64,000 nt of DNA from Streptomyces camelliae (GTDB lineage: Bacteria; Actinomycetota; Actinomycetes; Streptomycetales; Streptomycetaceae). Positions 35,588 through 46,000 of this stretch are shown here, one piece after another. The stretch is taken from contig NZ_CP115300.1 of NCBI RefSeq assembly GCF_027625935.1, positions 558,001-622,000 on the forward strand. Direction: 5' to 3'. Position 1 is the first letter of the stretch. Every line of letters begins with the position of its first letter. Both the position numbers and the translations under genes were made by a program. The notes beneath the pieces are model-generated. The model was given only the letters and a program-made list of their open reading frames with translations. It was not told where the DNA came from and did no database searches.

Positions 35588-36754
35588 TCAAGCGGCGATC
35601 GGAGCCTCCCAGTTGATCCGGTGGTCGTACTGCCAGGCCATTCGCTCCGGGGTGGCGAAGCGGGCGAAGAGCGGCAGGAGGGCGTCCCGAAACGTCCGGC
35701 CCACCGGCCCGGCGGCCTTACCGCTGTTGGTGCGGGCGGCCTGGGCGATGACGCGTTCGACCCGGGCGCGGCGGGCACGCTCGTAGGCAGTGAACGCCTG
35801 AGGGTACGGCAAGTCCCGCAGCGCCCGGGCGAGTTCCACGGCACTCTCCGCGGCGAGCGAGGCGCCCTGGCCGGAGCTGGGGGACGTGGCGTGGGCGGAG
35901 TCACCGACCAGCACCATGCGGCCGCGATGCCAGTGCGGGACGTGCGGGAGATCCTCCATGGGTCCGGCCGTGACCAGGTCCTGGGGCGGAGTGCGCCGCA
36001 GCAGGTCCAGCGCGGGCACGCGGTCGTCGGCGAAGGCCTCGCCCAGCCGGCGCAGCCACTCCTCGTTCGTGGTCTGCCGCACGTGCGTCCATGTCAGATA
36101 GGGGTGCGGAAGGTTGGCGAACCAGACGCCGGTGCCGTCGTCGAAGGACTGGTGTCCGAAGAAGGCCCGTCGCCCGAAGGACATGTACATACGGTCGCCG
36201 GTGGGCGGCCGTCCGGCGCCGTCGACGCGGGCGCCGAAACCGAGGAGCCCCGAGTAGCGCGGCTGGGGTGCTCGGGGGTCGATCAGCCGGCGCACGGTGG
36301 AGCGCAGGCCGTCCGCGCCGATCAGGATGTCGGCCTCCTCGCTGACGGTCCCGTCGGCGAAGACGGCCCGGATGCCGGTGCCGCTCTCCCGGACGTCGGC
36401 CAGTTCGTGGCCGTGGTGGACCGCGACGCCCTGGTCCAGGGCGAGGTCGTAGAGCCGCCGGTACAGGTCGGCGCGCCAGCTGAACTGCATGGGCTGACGG
36501 ATCTCGGTGATCACCCGGCCCTTGTGGTTCTGCAGCACGATGGCGTTCATCGGGGCACCGATCCGGTCGACTCCGACCAGCCCGAGGGCGGCCCGGCCGT
36601 TCGGGGCGACACTCAGGGCGCCGCCGATGCCGTCGGCGGTCGTGGCGTGGGACTCGTGTACGGCGGCCTCGATGCCGGCCCGGCGCAGCGCGAGGGCCGC
36701 GACCGGGCCGGCGATACCGCCTCCGATGACGATGGCGGTGCGGGTGCGGTTCAT
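35588..36754 (-). CDS. FAD-dependent monooxygenase
   Basis: This 388-residue class A flavin monooxygenase has the FAD motif IVIGGGIAGPVAALAL at residues 8-23, the ADILIGADGLRSTVR motif (about residues 138-152, corresponding to the DG motif) and the second FAD motif RMVLVGDSAHATSPSSGQGAS. Such enzymes hydroxylate aromatic or polyketide substrates with NAD(P)H. It is followed upstream by a small hypothetical gene, and a PadR regulator is divergent, so the two minus-strand genes are probably its targets. Confidence 0.9.
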   Translation of the reverse strand: MNRTRTAIVIGGGIAGPVAALALRRAGIEAAVHESHATTADGIGGALSVAPNGRAALGLVGVDRIGAPMNAIVLQNHKGRVITEIRQPMQFSWRADLYRRLYDLALDQGVAVHHGHELADVRESGTGIRAVFADGTVSEEADILIGADGLRSTVRRLIDPRAPQPRYSGLLGFGARVDGAGRPPTGDRMYMSFGRRAFFGHQSFDDGTGVWFANLPHPYLTWTHVRQTTNEEWLRRLGEAFADDRVPALDLLRRTPPQDLVTAGPMEDLPHVPHWHRGRMVLVGDSAHATSPSSGQGASLAAESAVELARALRDLPYPQAFTAYERARRARVERVIAQAARTNSGKAAGPVGRTFRDALLPLFARFATPERMAWQYDHRINWEAPIAA

Positions 36755-36755
36755 G

Positions 36756-37229
36756 TCAGTGGGCCCTCTCCCGGGTGGGGTCGTCGACGACGGGCAGACC
36801 GCCCTCGCGGTGGGCGCGGCGCAGGTCGTCCAGGTAGGCGCGCGAGCACATGGCGGTGAGCTGGGCGATGCCGCCACGACGGAGGCGGATCCCGCCGTCG
36901 GTGACCGCGCCGGCCAGCCGCAGCCGGGCCGGGCCGGTGCCGGGCTGTGCGTCCTTCACCCGGCCGCGGCCGGAGAAGGCGAGGTCCCGGCTGTCCACGG
37001 CGACGTCTTCGGGCAGCAGCAGGGTGACCGCTGCGGAGACGAGCCCCAGGTGCACGGTGACCGGTTCGTCCCAGCTGATCCCCGGGGAGCGGAGGTCCAG
37101 CACGACGGTGGAGCGGCGGGCTCGCACGTCGAACTCGGTGACCTCGGTCCAGTGACCCAGGCGCTTCAGGGTGGTGTGGTCCGCGTGGATGCGCTCGGCG
37201 GACTCGACGAGTGGAGTGGTTGTCGTCAT
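36756..37229 (-). CDS. Hypothetical protein next to monooxygenase
   Basis: This 157-residue protein has an N-terminal part rich in beta strands (TEFDVRARRSTVVLDLRS) that is reminiscent of DUF1707-like or forkhead-like small domains, but I do not recognise it with certainty. The C terminus is basic (MCSRAYLDDLRRAHREGG). It lies 1 bp upstream of the monooxygenase gene and is divergent from the PadR regulator, and so is probably part of the PadR-controlled unit. Confidence 0.6.
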   Translation of the reverse strand: MTTTTPLVESAERIHADHTTLKRLGHWTEVTEFDVRARRSTVVLDLRSPGISWDEPVTVHLGLVSAAVTLLLPEDVAVDSRDLAFSGRGRVKDAQPGTGPARLRLAGAVTDGGIRLRRGGIAQLTAMCSRAYLDDLRRAHREGGLPVVDDPTRERAH

Positions 37230-37248
37230 GCGGCGATAGTTGCAATGA

Positions 37249-37271
37249 AACTAGTCTCATGTCAACTAGTT
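37249..37271. promoter_or_regulatory. PadR-type operator between divergent genes
   Basis: AACTAGT at 37249-37255 and ACTAGTT at 37265-37271 form a perfect inverted repeat with a 9-bp spacer. It lies between the monooxygenase unit (start 37229, minus) and the PadR gene (start 37303, plus), where the promoters of both must be. It is likely the operator for the PadR protein. Confidence 0.6.
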
Positions 37272-37302
37272 CCCCTGAGATCGACTCCGCTAGGCTCTGG
37301 TC

Positions 37303-37896
37303 ATGCGCAGCTCCCCTCTCGGCCTCACCGTTCTCTCGCTCCTGCACCTGCGCCCGCTGCACCCGTACGGCATCCAGCGGCTCATCAAGCAGTGGGGGAA
37401 GGATCAGGTCGTCAACGTCAGCCAGCGGGCGAGCCTGTACCGGACCATCGACCGGCTGCTCGAAGCAGGCCTGATCGCGGTGCGCGAGACCAGCCGGGAT
37501 CAGCAGTACCCGGAACGCACCGTCTACGAGGTGACGGAGGCGGGCCGTGCGGCGACGCGTGAGTGGTTGCGGGAGATGCTCGTGGCGCCGCGGGCGGAGT
37601 ACCCCGAGTTCCCCGCCGCGCTCTCCTTCACCATGATGCTGTTGCCGGGGGAGGTGGAGGCCGACCTGTCCGCGCGCGCCGCCCAAGTACGGGCTCGGCT
37701 CGCCGAGTTGGCGGCCGCCGCCGAGGGCGCGCGAGAACTGGCGTTGCCCCGGGTCACCATGCTGGAGGACGAGTACCGGCGCGCCGTTCTGACCGCGGAG
37801 CTCAACTGGCTCGACGCGGTCACGGCGGAACTGCGCTCAGGCACTCTCACCTGGGACTTCGAAACCCTGGCGGCGCTCGCCGAAGCTGCGTCCTGA
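37303..37896 (+). CDS. PadR-family transcriptional regulator
   Basis: This 197-residue protein has the PadR winged helix (LTVLSLLHLRPLHPYGIQRL, then ASLYRTIDRLLEAGLIAV and ERTVYEVTEAGRA) and a C-terminal dimerisation helix region (about residues 100-190). PadR proteins usually repress genes for phenolic or drug detoxification. The divergent monooxygenase is the obvious candidate target. Confidence 0.9.
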   Translation: MRSSPLGLTVLSLLHLRPLHPYGIQRLIKQWGKDQVVNVSQRASLYRTIDRLLEAGLIAVRETSRDQQYPERTVYEVTEAGRAATREWLREMLVAPRAEYPEFPAALSFTMMLLPGEVEADLSARAAQVRARLAELAAAAEGARELALPRVTMLEDEYRRAVLTAELNWLDAVTAELRSGTLTWDFETLAALAEAAS

Positions 37897-37912
37897 GGCG
37901 CTCCGCCGGACG

Positions 37913-39727
37913 TCAGGCCGCCTCGTGCTCCGGCTCCCTGCCGGCAGTCGATGACAGCCCCGGCGCCGTGATCACCGCCGTGCCGTCGGTGAGATGGAGG
38001 ACGAGGTCGGCCTGGGCCGTCAGGCGCAGGTCGTGGGTGATGAGGAAGGTCGTGCGCCCGGCGGCAAGGCGGCGCAGTGGGGCCATGATGCGGGCCGTGG
38101 AGTCGTCGTCGAGCCCGGCCGTGGGCTCGTCGAGGATCAGCACGGGCGCGGTGCGGAGCATGGCCCGTGCGAGGGCGATCCTGCGGCGCTGGCCCCCGGA
38201 GAGGTGGTTGCCGCGCTTGCCGACGGGACTGTCGTAGCCGTCGGGCAGCGCGCTGACGAATCCGTGCGCGTCGGCCGCGACGGCGGCGGCGAGCACGTCC
38301 GCCTCGGCGGCGTCGGGACGGCCGTAGGTGATGTTCTCGCGGACCGTACCGTCGAAGAGCATGCTGTCCTGCGGGAGCAGCGTGATGTGCCGGCGCACCT
38401 CGTCCACCGGGAGTTCGGCGATGTCCCGGCCGTCGAGCAGGATCCGGCCCCGGGACGGCTCGTGGAACCGCAGCAGCAGTTTGCCGAGGGTGGACTTGCC
38501 GGTGCCGCTGGGCCCGGTGACGGCGACGAGCAGGCCGGGGGCGATGTCCAGGCGCACCCGGTTCAGCACGGGCCGGCCGCCGCCGGGGTAGGAGAAGCCG
38601 ACGTCCTCGAAGATCACGGCGCCGCGCACCGGTTCGGTGAGCGGCGGGACGTCCGGCCGTACAGCGGTCTCGCGGACCGTGCCGGTGCGCAGGACCTCGA
38701 TGAGGCGTTCACAGGCGGCGGTCGCGGAGGACGCGCTGACGACGAGTTCGCCGAGTTCCTGGAGCCTGGGGTGGAGATAGCCGAGGAAGGCGGCGAAGGA
38801 GAGCAGCCCACCGACGCTGAGGTGGTGCTCGGAGATCTGCCAGGCCCCGGCCCCGATCACGGCCAACACGCTGAGGGTCTCGACCAGTTCGCCCATCGGG
38901 CCGTACACCGACGACAGCCGGATCTGCCGCAGTCCGGCGCGCATCCAGGTGCGTCCCTCGCGGTGCACCTTGCCGTGCTCGGCCTGCTGCCGGCCGTAGG
39001 CCTGCACCAGGGGCATGTTGGCCAGGCTCTCCTCCAGCAGCGAGGCCAGCCGGCCGTTGCTGTCGCGTTCGGCGCGGGTGGCGGAGCGCATCAGGGTGCC
39101 GAACCACCGGGCGCCGAACCAGATCAGCGGGGCTGCGGTCAGGGTGATCAGGGCCAGCTGCCAGCTGGTCCAGAAGGCCGCCACGGCGAACACCACCGCC
39201 CCGACGGCGGAGGTGATCAGTTCGACGGGCGCGGAGGCCACGAGCGACTCGACGGTCTCGATGTCCCCGGTCAGCCGGGATACCAGGTCGCCCGTGCCGA
39301 AGCGGTCCAGGGCGTCCGGGGGCATCCGTTGCAGATGCTGGAAGACCCGGTCGCGCAGACCGAGCAGGAAGTGTTCGCTGGTCCACCCGGCAAGGTAGCC
39401 CCCCACCGCGGAGGCGATCGCGCCGGCCACGGCGAGCCCCAGCCAGAGGGCGGCGGGCCCCCAGAAGGCCGCGAGATCACCGGGGGTGAGCACATCGTCG
39501 GTGAGGACGCCGACGACGCCGATCGCGCCCGCGTCGCATCCGGCGGACACCACCAGCAGCGCGGCGGCCACCAGTACGGCCGCGCGGTTGACGCTGACCA
39601 GCGGCCAGAACGTGCGGAACGCGGCCAGTGGCGAGATCCGGGCGTGCCGCATCCGGGTCGGGGCACCGGCCGCGGTTTCCGCCCCGGAGCGGTCCGTGGA
39701 CATGGTGAGGGGTGCTGCGAAGTGCAT
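37913..39727 (-). CDS. ABC transporter, fused membrane and ATPase domains
   Basis: This 604-residue half-transporter has six membrane segments (about residues 35-310) and a nucleotide-binding domain with Walker A GPSGTGKST, signature LSGGQRRR and Walker B VLILDEPTAGLDD. It belongs to the MsbA/LmrA-like exporter group. The ATG at 39727 has an AGGAAG ribosome site, unlike the internal ATG at 39703. A 41-codon Lys/His-rich peptide gene lies 120 bp upstream on the same strand, so the transporter could export that peptide, but a peptidase C39 domain is absent. Confidence 0.9.
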   Translation of the reverse strand: MHFAAPLTMSTDRSGAETAAGAPTRMRHARISPLAAFRTFWPLVSVNRAAVLVAAALLVVSAGCDAGAIGVVGVLTDDVLTPGDLAAFWGPAALWLGLAVAGAIASAVGGYLAGWTSEHFLLGLRDRVFQHLQRMPPDALDRFGTGDLVSRLTGDIETVESLVASAPVELITSAVGAVVFAVAAFWTSWQLALITLTAAPLIWFGARWFGTLMRSATRAERDSNGRLASLLEESLANMPLVQAYGRQQAEHGKVHREGRTWMRAGLRQIRLSSVYGPMGELVETLSVLAVIGAGAWQISEHHLSVGGLLSFAAFLGYLHPRLQELGELVVSASSATAACERLIEVLRTGTVRETAVRPDVPPLTEPVRGAVIFEDVGFSYPGGGRPVLNRVRLDIAPGLLVAVTGPSGTGKSTLGKLLLRFHEPSRGRILLDGRDIAELPVDEVRRHITLLPQDSMLFDGTVRENITYGRPDAAEADVLAAAVAADAHGFVSALPDGYDSPVGKRGNHLSGGQRRRIALARAMLRTAPVLILDEPTAGLDDDSTARIMAPLRRLAAGRTTFLITHDLRLTAQADLVLHLTDGTAVITAPGLSSTAGREPEHEAA

Positions 39728-39847
39728 GGCCGGCGCTTCCTGGGCACTGCCCGGTCCGACGGCGTGCCGGGGTCCGCCGCGCTTCCGTGTTGCGCGAACG
39801 GACCCCGGCACGGTCTGCCTGTGTGGTCGTGTTCCAGTGCCGCCGTC

Positions 39848-39973
39848 CTACTTGGCGGCGGCCTTCTTGTGCTTCTTGTGGTGGTGCTTCTTGTGGTGGT
39901 GCTTGGCCTTGGCGGCGGCACCGCCTTCCTTCTTCTTGGCCTTCTTGGCCAGCATGATCTTGGCGAAGGACAT
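39848..39973 (-). CDS. Lys/His-rich small peptide
   Basis: A 41-codon gene has a good ribosome site (AGGAAGGGA) 8 bases before the ATG at 39973. The product begins MSFAKIMLAKKAKKKEGG and then becomes a cationic, His-rich tail with the repeat KHHHKKHHHKKHKK. By count it contains 15 Lys and 7 His among 41 residues. It has no signal peptide. It could be a metal-binding or nucleic-acid-binding peptide, or an exported cationic peptide served by the adjacent ABC transporter. I do not recognise a named family. Confidence 0.6.
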   Translation of the reverse strand: MSFAKIMLAKKAKKKEGGAAAKAKHHHKKHHHKKHKKAAAK

Positions 39974-41194
<1,221 letters not shown>

Positions 41195-41308
41195 CGCGCT
41201 CACCGGCCCTCCGCCGGTTCCCGGCCTGCGTCGAGGACCCGGCGTAGGGCCGAGCCGTTCGCCCGTTCCAGGCTGGTCCCACCTGGGCGTGGTGGCTATC
41301 GTGCTGCT

Positions 41309-41830
41309 GTGACAGGTTCTGCACGAGGTCCGCTGCTTTTTCTTGATGTCGACGGGCCGCTCATCCCGTTCGGCGCGACGGGGCAGCAGTATCCGATCCA
41401 TGCGACAGATCCGGGTCCGGGTGCGGCCGCCGCGAATCCACTGCTGACCAGGATCGATCCCGAACACGGAACCCGTCTGAAAAGCCTCCCGTGCGAGATC
41501 GTCTGGGCCACGACGTGGATGGCTGACGCCAACGAGTGCATCTGCCCCCGCATCGGACTGCCTGAGCTGGCCGTGGTGATCTGGCCGGGGCCGTCCGACC
41601 TCGACGACCAGGACGAACGCGACGGACTGCACTGGAAGACCCGTACGCTCGTCGACCGGGCGGCAGGTCGCCCCTTCGCCTGGGTCGACGACGAGGTCAC
41701 CGACACCGATCGTGCCTGGGTCGCCGTCCACCACCCCGGCCCCGCCCTGCTCCGTCGCGTCGATGCACGCCTCGGTCTCACCGACGACGACTACGCGGCT
41801 CTCGACTCGTGGCTGCGGCAGCCGTCCTGA
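41309..41830 (+). CDS. HAD-domain protein
   Basis: This 173-residue protein begins with the HAD motif I (LLFLDVDGPLIPFG; nucleophile Asp in DVDG) and has a motif-II-like segment IVWATTWMADAN and a late acidic motif FAWVDDEVTDTD. It matches the small HAD group often annotated as secreted or SAK-type phosphatase-like proteins in streptomycetes, but there is no signal peptide. The substrate is unknown. The start is GTG at 41309. Confidence 0.75.
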   Translation: MTGSARGPLLFLDVDGPLIPFGATGQQYPIHATDPGPGAAAANPLLTRIDPEHGTRLKSLPCEIVWATTWMADANECICPRIGLPELAVVIWPGPSDLDDQDERDGLHWKTRTLVDRAAGRPFAWVDDEVTDTDRAWVAVHHPGPALLRRVDARLGLTDDDYAALDSWLRQPS

Positions 41831-42260
41831 CACGCAGCGCCTCACGTGCACACCCTGCGCGTCGGCCCCTGCCTCAAGCGGGCCGCGCGTGACCGGCGGC
41901 CGGCCTTCGAGCACGCCGACCACGTCGCCTACGACCGGGCGGTCATGGCAGCGGGCACCCGGCGCATTCCCGAGGCCGCGTGCGGCCGCCAGACGCATGA
42001 GCGGTGGACGGCGCCCGGACAGATGCAGTTCGACTTTCCGATGCGACACGCGCTCACCCCGGTGGCTTCTTCGACTCACCTTCGACGGCACCACGGGCGC
42101 CGAACACCGAGTCCCGGCCAGTCGAAGATCCGCGTCACGGCCGGCGCAGCGAACCGGCCGCCGGCCCGGTCCGCAGGCGGCGTAGTACCCCGTGACGAGG
42201 AACGGCACGGCGGCGAAGGTAAATCGTCCGGCGGTACCGATGCGGGCGAAGGCCGGTCGG
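41831..42260. other. Intergenic region, possibly degraded coding sequence
   Basis: Plus-strand frames here show protein-like stretches (AFEHADHVAYDRAVMAAGTRR; then RLTFDGTTGAEHRVPA in another frame), but none can be assigned to a family and no intact gene is evident. It could be remnant of a lost gene next to the S53 protease remnant. Confidence 0.3.
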
Positions 42261-42556
42261 TCAGGGTGCGTCGTGGCGCAGCCCGGCGACGAAGGCCGTG
42301 CCGTTCGGTGTGCCGACGCCCGTCATGGTGTCGTAGCCCACCGGCCAGGTCAGGCTTCAGCCACACCTGGACGGTCATCTGCAGGGAGGACGGCACGGCC
42401 CCCGGCAAGGGACATGGCGTGCACAGTGGGGGAAACCGTTCCCGGCACCGGTGCGGTGGAGGCCGCCTGTGCGGTGGCGGGTACCTCCAGTACCGCACCG
42501 GCCAATGCCATGGCCCCCCACCTCTTCGAGAAGGTTTTTGCGGCGCGAATGATCAC
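42261..42556 (-). pseudogene. S53 (sedolisin/kumamolisin-like) protease remnant
   Basis: The N terminus is a secretion-signal-like sequence (MALAGAVLEVPATAQA after a basic lead from a GTG at 42556), and the frame stops at about 42350. The last 25 codons in another frame, ending at 42261, read GYDTMTGVGTPNGTAFVAGL, which is the C-terminal signature of S53 peptidases. The propeptide and the whole catalytic domain are missing. So this is the two ends of a once full-length secreted protease. The GTG overlaps the Smr gene stop by 4 bp. Confidence 0.7.
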
Positions 42557-42798
42557 CGGAAGTGGACGAGGATCCGTCCGGCGTTGCCGGTGTCGACCTC
42601 GCGCCGGACATACAGCTTCCGGATGTGCTTCTGGTCCAGGAACGCGAGTACGCGGGCCTTGAGCCGCCCGGATCCCTTGCCCGGAATGATCTCCACGACA
42701 GACTCGCCCGAATGGTTGGCCTTGAACAGGAACTGACGCAGAGCCAGTTCGATGTCGCGGTTGTTGCGGAAGATCGGATGGAGATCGAGCGACATCAT
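42553..42798 (-). CDS. Small Smr-domain protein
   Basis: This 81-residue protein is almost entirely an Smr domain: SLDLHPIFRNNRDIELALRQ, then VVEIIPGKGSGRLKARVLAFL and GNAGRILVHFR. The motifs LDLH and GxGxG-like GKGSG are retained. Stand-alone Smr proteins can nick DNA or cleave RNA, including stalled-ribosome mRNA, but small actinobacterial ones are not characterised. Either ATG at 42798 or 42795 may be used. Confidence 0.8.
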   Translation of the reverse strand: MMSLDLHPIFRNNRDIELALRQFLFKANHSGESVVEIIPGKGSGRLKARVLAFLDQKHIRKLYVRREVDTGNAGRILVHFR

Positions 42799-42860
42799 GC
42801 GGAACCTCCTGGTGAAGCGGGACGGGCGCGCGAATCGCAGACCAGTTAAGCATCACGGTT

Positions 42861-42874
42861 TTGAACGGTTTCAA
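42861..42874. promoter_or_regulatory. LacI-like palindrome A between Smr and rhamnosidase genes
   Basis: TTGAACGGTTTCAA resembles a LacI-type operator (TTGAA...TTCAA arms). It lies between the divergent Smr and GH78 genes, 145 bp before the rhamnosidase start. Confidence 0.4.
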
Positions 42875-42978
42875 TCACCCACTCACCGCAGCCGCTTCTG
42901 TTTGATTCTGTCGAATGTTCCTGCTGCTAGAGCGGTAGACAGACACCACATCCGTCACTAGCTTCATCGGACGGCGAG

Positions 42979-42992
42979 TTGAATCGATACAA
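42979..42992. promoter_or_regulatory. LacI-like palindrome B upstream of rhamnosidase
   Basis: TTGAATCGATACAA is a near-perfect palindrome around ATCGAT and lies 26 bp before the GH78 start codon, where a repressor would block transcription. A related site is 105 bp upstream. Confidence 0.5.
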
Positions 42993-43018
42993 ACGAGCCT
43001 CAGTCGAAGGGACATGGC

Positions 43019-46000
43019 ATGAGCGACGGCATACGCCGCAGGACGGTTCTGGCCACGGCACTGGGTTCGGTGCCGGCGGTCGTGGCGGGCGGGATCGGCG
43101 GAGCCGGCACGGCACGAGCGGCCGTACCGACCGCAGGAGGCACAAGCGTGGCAGGGCTGACGGTCGAACACCGCACGAACCCGCTGGGCGTGGACGCGGC
43201 CGCGCCACGGTTCGGCTGGCGCATGGTCTCCTCGGCCCGCGGCCGCCGGCAGAGCGCCTACCGGCTCCTCGTGGCCACCACCGCCGAGCGCCTGCGTGAC
43301 GGCCGGGCCGACGTTTGGGACAGCGGCCGCGTCACCTCGGCGGACTCCGTCGCCGTACGGTACGCGGGCCGGGCCCTGCGGCCTTCGACCCGCTACTTCT
43401 GGACGGTCCTGGTCCAGGACGAGGACGGGCGGGACGTCCCCGACGCCCCCGTCGCCTTCTTCGAGACCGGCCTGCTGAGCACGGACGGAAAGATCGGCTG
43501 GGACGGTGCCCGCTGGATCACCATGGCGGGCAAGAAGCCGAACTCCCCCGGCGCCCCGCTGCTGCGCCGCGAGGCCACGCTCCGGGGGCGGGTGCGCGCG
43601 GCACGGCTGTACGTGTCGGCACTCGGCGTGTACGAGGCGTACGTCAACGGCCACCGCGTCACCGCACCGCACGGAGAATCTTCCGGCGGCTCCACCGAGG
43701 AACTGCTCACCCCGGGCTGGACCAACTACGACACCACGGTCAGCTACTTCACCTACGACGTCACCGAACTGCTCGCCGGCGAACGGAAGATCACCCTCGC
43801 CGCCGTCCTGGGCAACGGCTGGTACAACGGCCGCGTCTCCCAAGGCAGCGTCTACTACTCCCCGGACGGCAACCCGCTCGCCCTGAAGGCCCGACTACTG
43901 CTGCGCTACGCCGACGGCTCGACGCAGAGCCTGGTCACCGCGCCGGACTCCGGCTGGAAGGCCACGGACAGCGGCCCCTACCGCGCCGACGACATCTACG
44001 ACGGCCAAACCTACGACGCCCGCGAAGAGTTGCCCGGCTGGACGGCCGGCGGCTACAACGACTCCGGGTGGGCGGACGTCACCGAGCACCCGTACGCGAC
44101 CCGCTTCCCCGCCGCCAAGCTGATCGCCTACCCCGGCGAGAGCGCCCGGCTGACGCCCGAGTGGGACCGCAGACCCCACTCCGTCACCGTCTGCACCGGG
44201 GTCGCGGGCCAGGACGGCAGCCCCAACGGCAAGGGGCACATCGTCGTCGACGCCTCGCGCACGGTCACCGACCCCGCCAGGGCCGCCACCGCTTCGGTGA
44301 CCCTCGCAGAGGGCGACACGGCGATCTTCGACCTGGCACAGAACATGGTCGGTGTACCCCGCTACACCGTGCGCGGGTCCGCAGGCGCCCAGGTGACCGT
44401 CCGCTTCGGCGAGATGCTCAACGACGCGAGCAAGGGCGCCGACGGCCCGGAGGGCTCGGTCTACCGCGCCAATCTGCGGGGCGCGAAGGCCACCAGCGTC
44501 TACACCCTCAAGGGCGACCCACTCGGCGAGACCCACCAGGACTCGCTCACCTTCTACGGCTTCCGGTACGCCTCCGTCACCGTCACCGGCGGCCCGGTCA
44601 CCGTCACCGACCTGACCGGCAGGGTCGCCACGTCGGCCCTCCGCGAGATCGGATCGGTCACGACCGACGACGACAAGGTCAACCAGCTGATCAGCAACGT
44701 CCATTGGGGCCAGCGCGGCAACTATCTCTGGGTCCCCACCGACTGCCCACAGCGCGACGAACGCCTCGGCTGGACCGGCGACACCCAGCTGTTCTCCAAC
44801 ACCGGCCTGTACAACGTCGACGCCGTCGCCTTCCTGAGCCACTTCGAGGACATCCTCATCGACTCGCAGAAGACCTACGGCGAGGACCACGCCCAGTTCA
44901 CCCATGTCGCACCGGGCAACCGGTACAACTCGCCGGTTCCTGCGAGCGGTTGGGCCGACTGTGGCGTCGTCGTCCCCTGGACGGTGTGGCAGATGTCCGG
45001 TGACACCACCGTCGTCGATCGCAGTTGGGATGCCATGACGACGTACATGGACTGGATCCGGCAGCGCACCGGGGACAGTTACGCCGGGCAGGGCGCGATC
45101 TACGGTGACTGGCTTGCCTTCCAGCAGACCAGCACACAGCTCATGAGCGACGTCTACTACGGCTACAGCGCACGCCTGATGGCGGACATGGCCGCGGCCA
45201 CGGGCCGGACCACCCAGGCCCGCGCCTACCAGGACCTCTTCGCGCACATCAAACGGGCCTTCATCACCAAGTACCTGAGCACCGAGGACGGCCGGCTCAC
45301 CGTGCGCTCCAGCCTCGGCGACGCCTCGCCCGTCACGCCCGGCGGTACCACCAAGACCGAGGACAACTCCCAGACCGCGCTGCTGTGGGTGCTCAAGCTC
45401 GGCTTCTACGACACCGAGGCCCAGCACCGCCAACTGGTCACGCTGCTCGCCGAGAACATCGGCAACGACGCCGCCTACAAGGCCGCCCACCCCGACAGCA
45501 CACGTGTCCAGTACGCCGAGGACACCCTCGCCGTCGGCTTCCTCGGCGTCAACGTCCTCGCCCCCGTACTCACCGACGAGGGCCACGCCGACCTCGCCTA
45601 CAAGCTGCTCCACCAGAACGCCATGCCGTCCTGGCTGTACTCCGTCGACAACGGCGCGACCACCGTCTGGGAGCGCTGGAACTCCTACTCCAAGCAGGAC
45701 GGCTTCGGCCCGGTCGCGATGAACTCCTTCAACCACTACTCCTACGGCGCGATCATGGAGTGGATGTACGAGAGCATGGCCGGCATCGCCAAGGACCCGG
45801 CCGGCCCCGGCTTCCGCCACTTCTTCCTCCGGCCCCACCTCGACCCGACCGGGAGGATCACCCACGTGTCCGGCTCGCACGTGTCGCCCTACGGTGAGAT
45901 CGTCAGCGAGTGGCGGACCGAGCACCGGACGCTCGCCTACCGGGCGACGGTCCCCGCCAACAGCACGGCGACCCTGTCCCTCCCCACCGCCGACCCGTCC

